The notes under the pieces were generated by a model that saw only the letters and a list, made by a program, of their open reading frames with translations, was not told the DNA's origin and made no database searches. 7,043 nt of DNA, taken from an uncultured Clostridia bacterium (GTDB lineage Bacteria; Bacillota; Clostridia; Oscillospirales; Acutalibacteraceae). The DNA lies in assembly GCA_945971755.1 (NCBI GenBank), contig CAMFPJ010000075.1, forward strand, positions 1 to 7,043. Reading direction: 5' to 3'. The position numbers were made by a program, and so were the translations under genes. How positions within the stretch are numbered: position 1 is the stretch's first letter; the number at the start of each line of letters is the position of its first letter. Shown here piece by piece: positions 5,229-7,043 of the stretch.

Positions 5229-7043
5229 AACCCTCTCTGGTTTCATTTACGGTGTCAGACGAAACTGCGTTCATCTCAAACCATTGTTGTTTTGTAATAA
5301 GAACTTTTCTCGGCTTGCTTCCCTCGTAAGGACCGATAACACCCTTTTCCTCAAGTTCATCAATAATTCTTGAGGCACGTGCATAGCCGAGTTTTAATCT
5401 TTTTTGAAGAAGAGTTGTAGATGCCGACTGTGCTTCTACAACGACCTCAATTGCTTTCTTCAAAATTTCATCATCACCTGACGGCATATCACCTGAAGAC
5501 TCAGATGACGAAGTGCCTTTTTTACCGCTGCCCTGTGCCTGAGCAATTTGCTCGATTGCATTATTTACATCATCATCGTAAGCAGTTTCTTTCTGACCTT
5601 TAATAAAGTTAACTACGTTTTCAACTTCTTTTTCTGAAAGATAACAACCCTGAACACGAATAGCTTTTGGAATGCCAACGGGATAATAAAGCATATCACC
5701 GTTTCCGAGAAGCTTCTCTGCACCGACGGAATCAATTATAGTTCGGGAATCAATTTGTGAAGAAACAGAAAGTGCAATTCTTGACGGGATGTTAGCCTTA
5801 ATAAGACCTGTAATGACATCAACGGACGGTCTTTGAGTTGCAATAACCAAGTGCATACCTGCAGCACGCGCCATCTGTGCAAGACGGCAAATAGAATCTT
5901 CAACCTCATTGGGAGCTGCCATCATAAGGTCTGAAAGTTCGTCAATAAAAATGACAATCTGAGGCATTTTCTTAAGTCCTTGACTTTCACAAATACTGTT
6001 GTATCCGGAAATATCACGAACATTATTATCGGAAAATTTCTTGTACCTCTGCAGCATTTCGGATACAGCCCAACCGAGTGCACCTGAAGCCTTCCTTGCA
6101 TCTGAAACAACAGGCACTAAAAGATGCGGAATACCGTTATAAACAGTAAATTCAACCTGTTTCGGATCAATCATCAAAAGTTTTACTTCATCGGGGTTAG
6201 CATTATAAAGCAAACTCACAATCATTGTGTTAAGACAAACAGATTTACCCGAACCAGTAGTACCGGCAATAAGAAGATGCGGCATTTTTGCAATGTCACA
6301 GTAAATAAAATTACCTGTTACGTCTTTACCGAGTCCAACCGTAAGCTTAGATTTGGCATCTCTGTACTGACCTTGGTCAATAACCTCACGTAAAGTAACC
6401 ATATTTCTGTTTTTATTTGGTACTTCAATGCCAACAGCCGGCTTGTTTGGAATCGGTGCTTCAATTCTAACACCGGACGAAGCAAGATTTAAGGCAATAT
6501 CGTCAGTAAGATTTGTAATCCTACTGATTTTAACGCCTGCTGCAGGCTGAAGTTCATACCGAGTAACAGAAGGACCTCTCTCAATACCCACAATTCGTGT
6601 TTCAACACCGAAACTGCGAAGCGTGTCAACAAGCTTTGTTGCATTTTGTTTAAGCTCAGCCTCATAATTTACCGTACCGTCATTAGTAGGCATTTTTAGG
6701 CAGTCAAGAGGCGGAAGCATGTAAGGAATTTCTTGCTTTTCTTCCTCGTCTTCTTCAAAATCAAGATTTTCATCTTCGATAATTTCAGGTAAATTGTCAT
6801 ACTTCTTATTTTTCTCCGCCTTTACAGAGGAAGTGCTCTTAATCAATTCATCAAGGTTAATAACCTTAGAGTCATTATATGTGCCAATGTCGGTATCTTT
6901 AACCTCGGAATATGGCACTAACTCATCATTTTTATTGAAATCGAGTGGGGGTTCATCAGAGAAAATAGGTGGCTCTTTTATTGGGTCCGGGCCTAAATCG
7001 ACATCGGGATTAAATGCTTTTTTCTTTTCGCGTCTTTCCTCTT
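5218..7043 (-). CDS. ftsK: DNA translocase FtsK/SpoIIIE, 5' end outside the window
   Basis: FtsK/SpoIIIE is a hexameric ATP-driven pump that moves chromosomal DNA through the division or sporulation septum. The frame is open to the window edge, so the gene is partial: 607 codons are visible from 7041 to the last sense codon, and the N-terminal membrane domain is outside. Counting from 7041, residues 1-105 are an acidic, proline-containing linker and about 106-225 are the alpha domain (GPSVTRYELQPAAGVK at 156-171). The RecA-like beta domain has Walker A GTTGSGKS (260-267), DPKQVEFTVYNGIPHLLVPV (292-311), Walker B IVIFIDE (362-368) and TQRPSVDVITGLIKANIPSR (402-421). After a Ser/Gly-rich linker (about 503-522) the gamma winged helix follows (526-586, YARASRIIDELEEKGVIGP), which reads SRS/KOPS-like polarity sequences in the family. 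The sequence cannot tell vegetative FtsK from sporulation SpoIIIE. ygiQ overlaps the last 11 nt. Confidence 0.97.
   Translation of the reverse strand, partial: EERREKKKAFNPDVDLGPDPIKEPPIFSDEPPLDFNKNDELVPYSEVKDTDIGTYNDSKVINLDELIKSTSSVKAEKNKKYDNLPEIIEDENLDFEEDEEEKQEIPYMLPPLDCLKMPTNDGTVNYEAELKQNATKLVDTLRSFGVETRIVGIERGPSVTRYELQPAAGVKISRITNLTDDIALNLASSGVRIEAPIPNKPAVGIEVPNKNRNMVTLREVIDQGQYRDAKSKLTVGLGKDVTGNFIYCDIAKMPHLLIAGTTGSGKSVCLNTMIVSLLYNANPDEVKLLMIDPKQVEFTVYNGIPHLLVPVVSDARKASGALGWAVSEMLQRYKKFSDNNVRDISGYNSICESQGLKKMPQIVIFIDELSDLMMAAPNEVEDSICRLAQMARAAGMHLVIATQRPSVDVITGLIKANIPSRIALSVSSQIDSRTIIDSVGAEKLLGNGDMLYYPVGIPKAIRVQGCYLSEKEVENVVNFIKGQKETAYDDDVNNAIEQIAQAQGSGKKGTSSSESSGDMPSGDDEILKKAIEVVVEAQSASTTLLQKRLKLGYARASRIIDELEEKGVIGPYEGSKPRKVLITKQQWFEMNAVSSDTVNETREGYVE
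5231..5237 (-). promoter_or_regulatory. Weak ribosome binding site deciding the ygiQ start
   Basis: GAGAGGG on the minus strand ends 2 nt before the ATG at 5228 (core GAGG about 3 nt away, closer than ideal). The alternative ATG at 5246 is preceded by a sequence with no purine-rich site. Coupling to the end of ftsK, whose stop is at 5220-5218, may make up for the poor spacing. Confidence 0.45.

Noticed and set aside
5229..5246. Upstream ATG at 5246 as the start of YgiQ
   Set aside because: No Shine-Dalgarno sequence precedes it, it lengthens the overlap with ftsK, and family proteins begin shortly before the FLPVS motif. It cannot be fully excluded.
6916..6918. GTG as the start codon of the FtsK gene
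   Set aside because: The frame stays open without a stop from here to the window edge and reads as an acidic, proline-rich linker typical of FtsK. The true start and the membrane domain must lie outside the window.

Overview
The window is an ordinary chromosomal stretch of a low-to-moderate GC Gram-positive bacterium. It is most likely Bacillota, class Clostridia, and possibly close to Ruminococcus/Oscillospiraceae. This rests on strong AGGAGG-type ribosome binding sites, AT-leaning codon use, Firmicutes-like S2, EF-Ts, FtsK/SpoIIIE and YgiQ sequences, and a DUF3006 protein beside a ComEC-type metallo-beta-lactamase protein. The taxon is inferred from memory of the families, not from a search. 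All six genes lie on the minus strand, so transcription runs from high to low coordinates. I see no mobile element, CRISPR array, tRNA or rRNA.

Upstream block (7043 down to 2149): four genes packed with overlaps. They are a 5'-truncated FtsK/SpoIIIE DNA translocase (7043-5218), a YgiQ-type radical SAM protein (5228-3327), a membrane-anchored ComEC-like metallo-beta-lactamase protein (3367-2369) and a 75-residue DUF3006 protein (2376-2149). Overlaps of 11, 41 and 8 nt suggest one transcript with translational coupling. Its promoter lies outside the window. I see no terminator after the last gene, so read-through into rpsB is possible.

Downstream block (about 2150 to 40): a strong-looking sigma-A promoter (TTGCAT, 17 nt, TATAAT with TG extension) has two A-tracts one helical turn apart upstream of its -35 box, resembling an UP element. 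It drives rpsB (S2) and tsf (EF-Ts). The roughly 95-nt rpsB leader starts with a 7-bp stem at the predicted transcript 5' end and contains a near-duplicate 12-mer. It is a candidate for S2 autoregulation. A 9-bp hairpin between rpsB and tsf could act as an attenuator or processing site. A clear intrinsic terminator follows tsf by 13 nt, so pyrH is not joined directly to this transcript as it is in many Firmicutes. Positions 1-39 hold nothing recognisable.

I found no strong candidate for a wholly new system. The points most worth a second look are the roughly 65-residue insertion in EF-Ts, the rpsB leader, and the coupled MBL/DUF3006 pair of unknown function.
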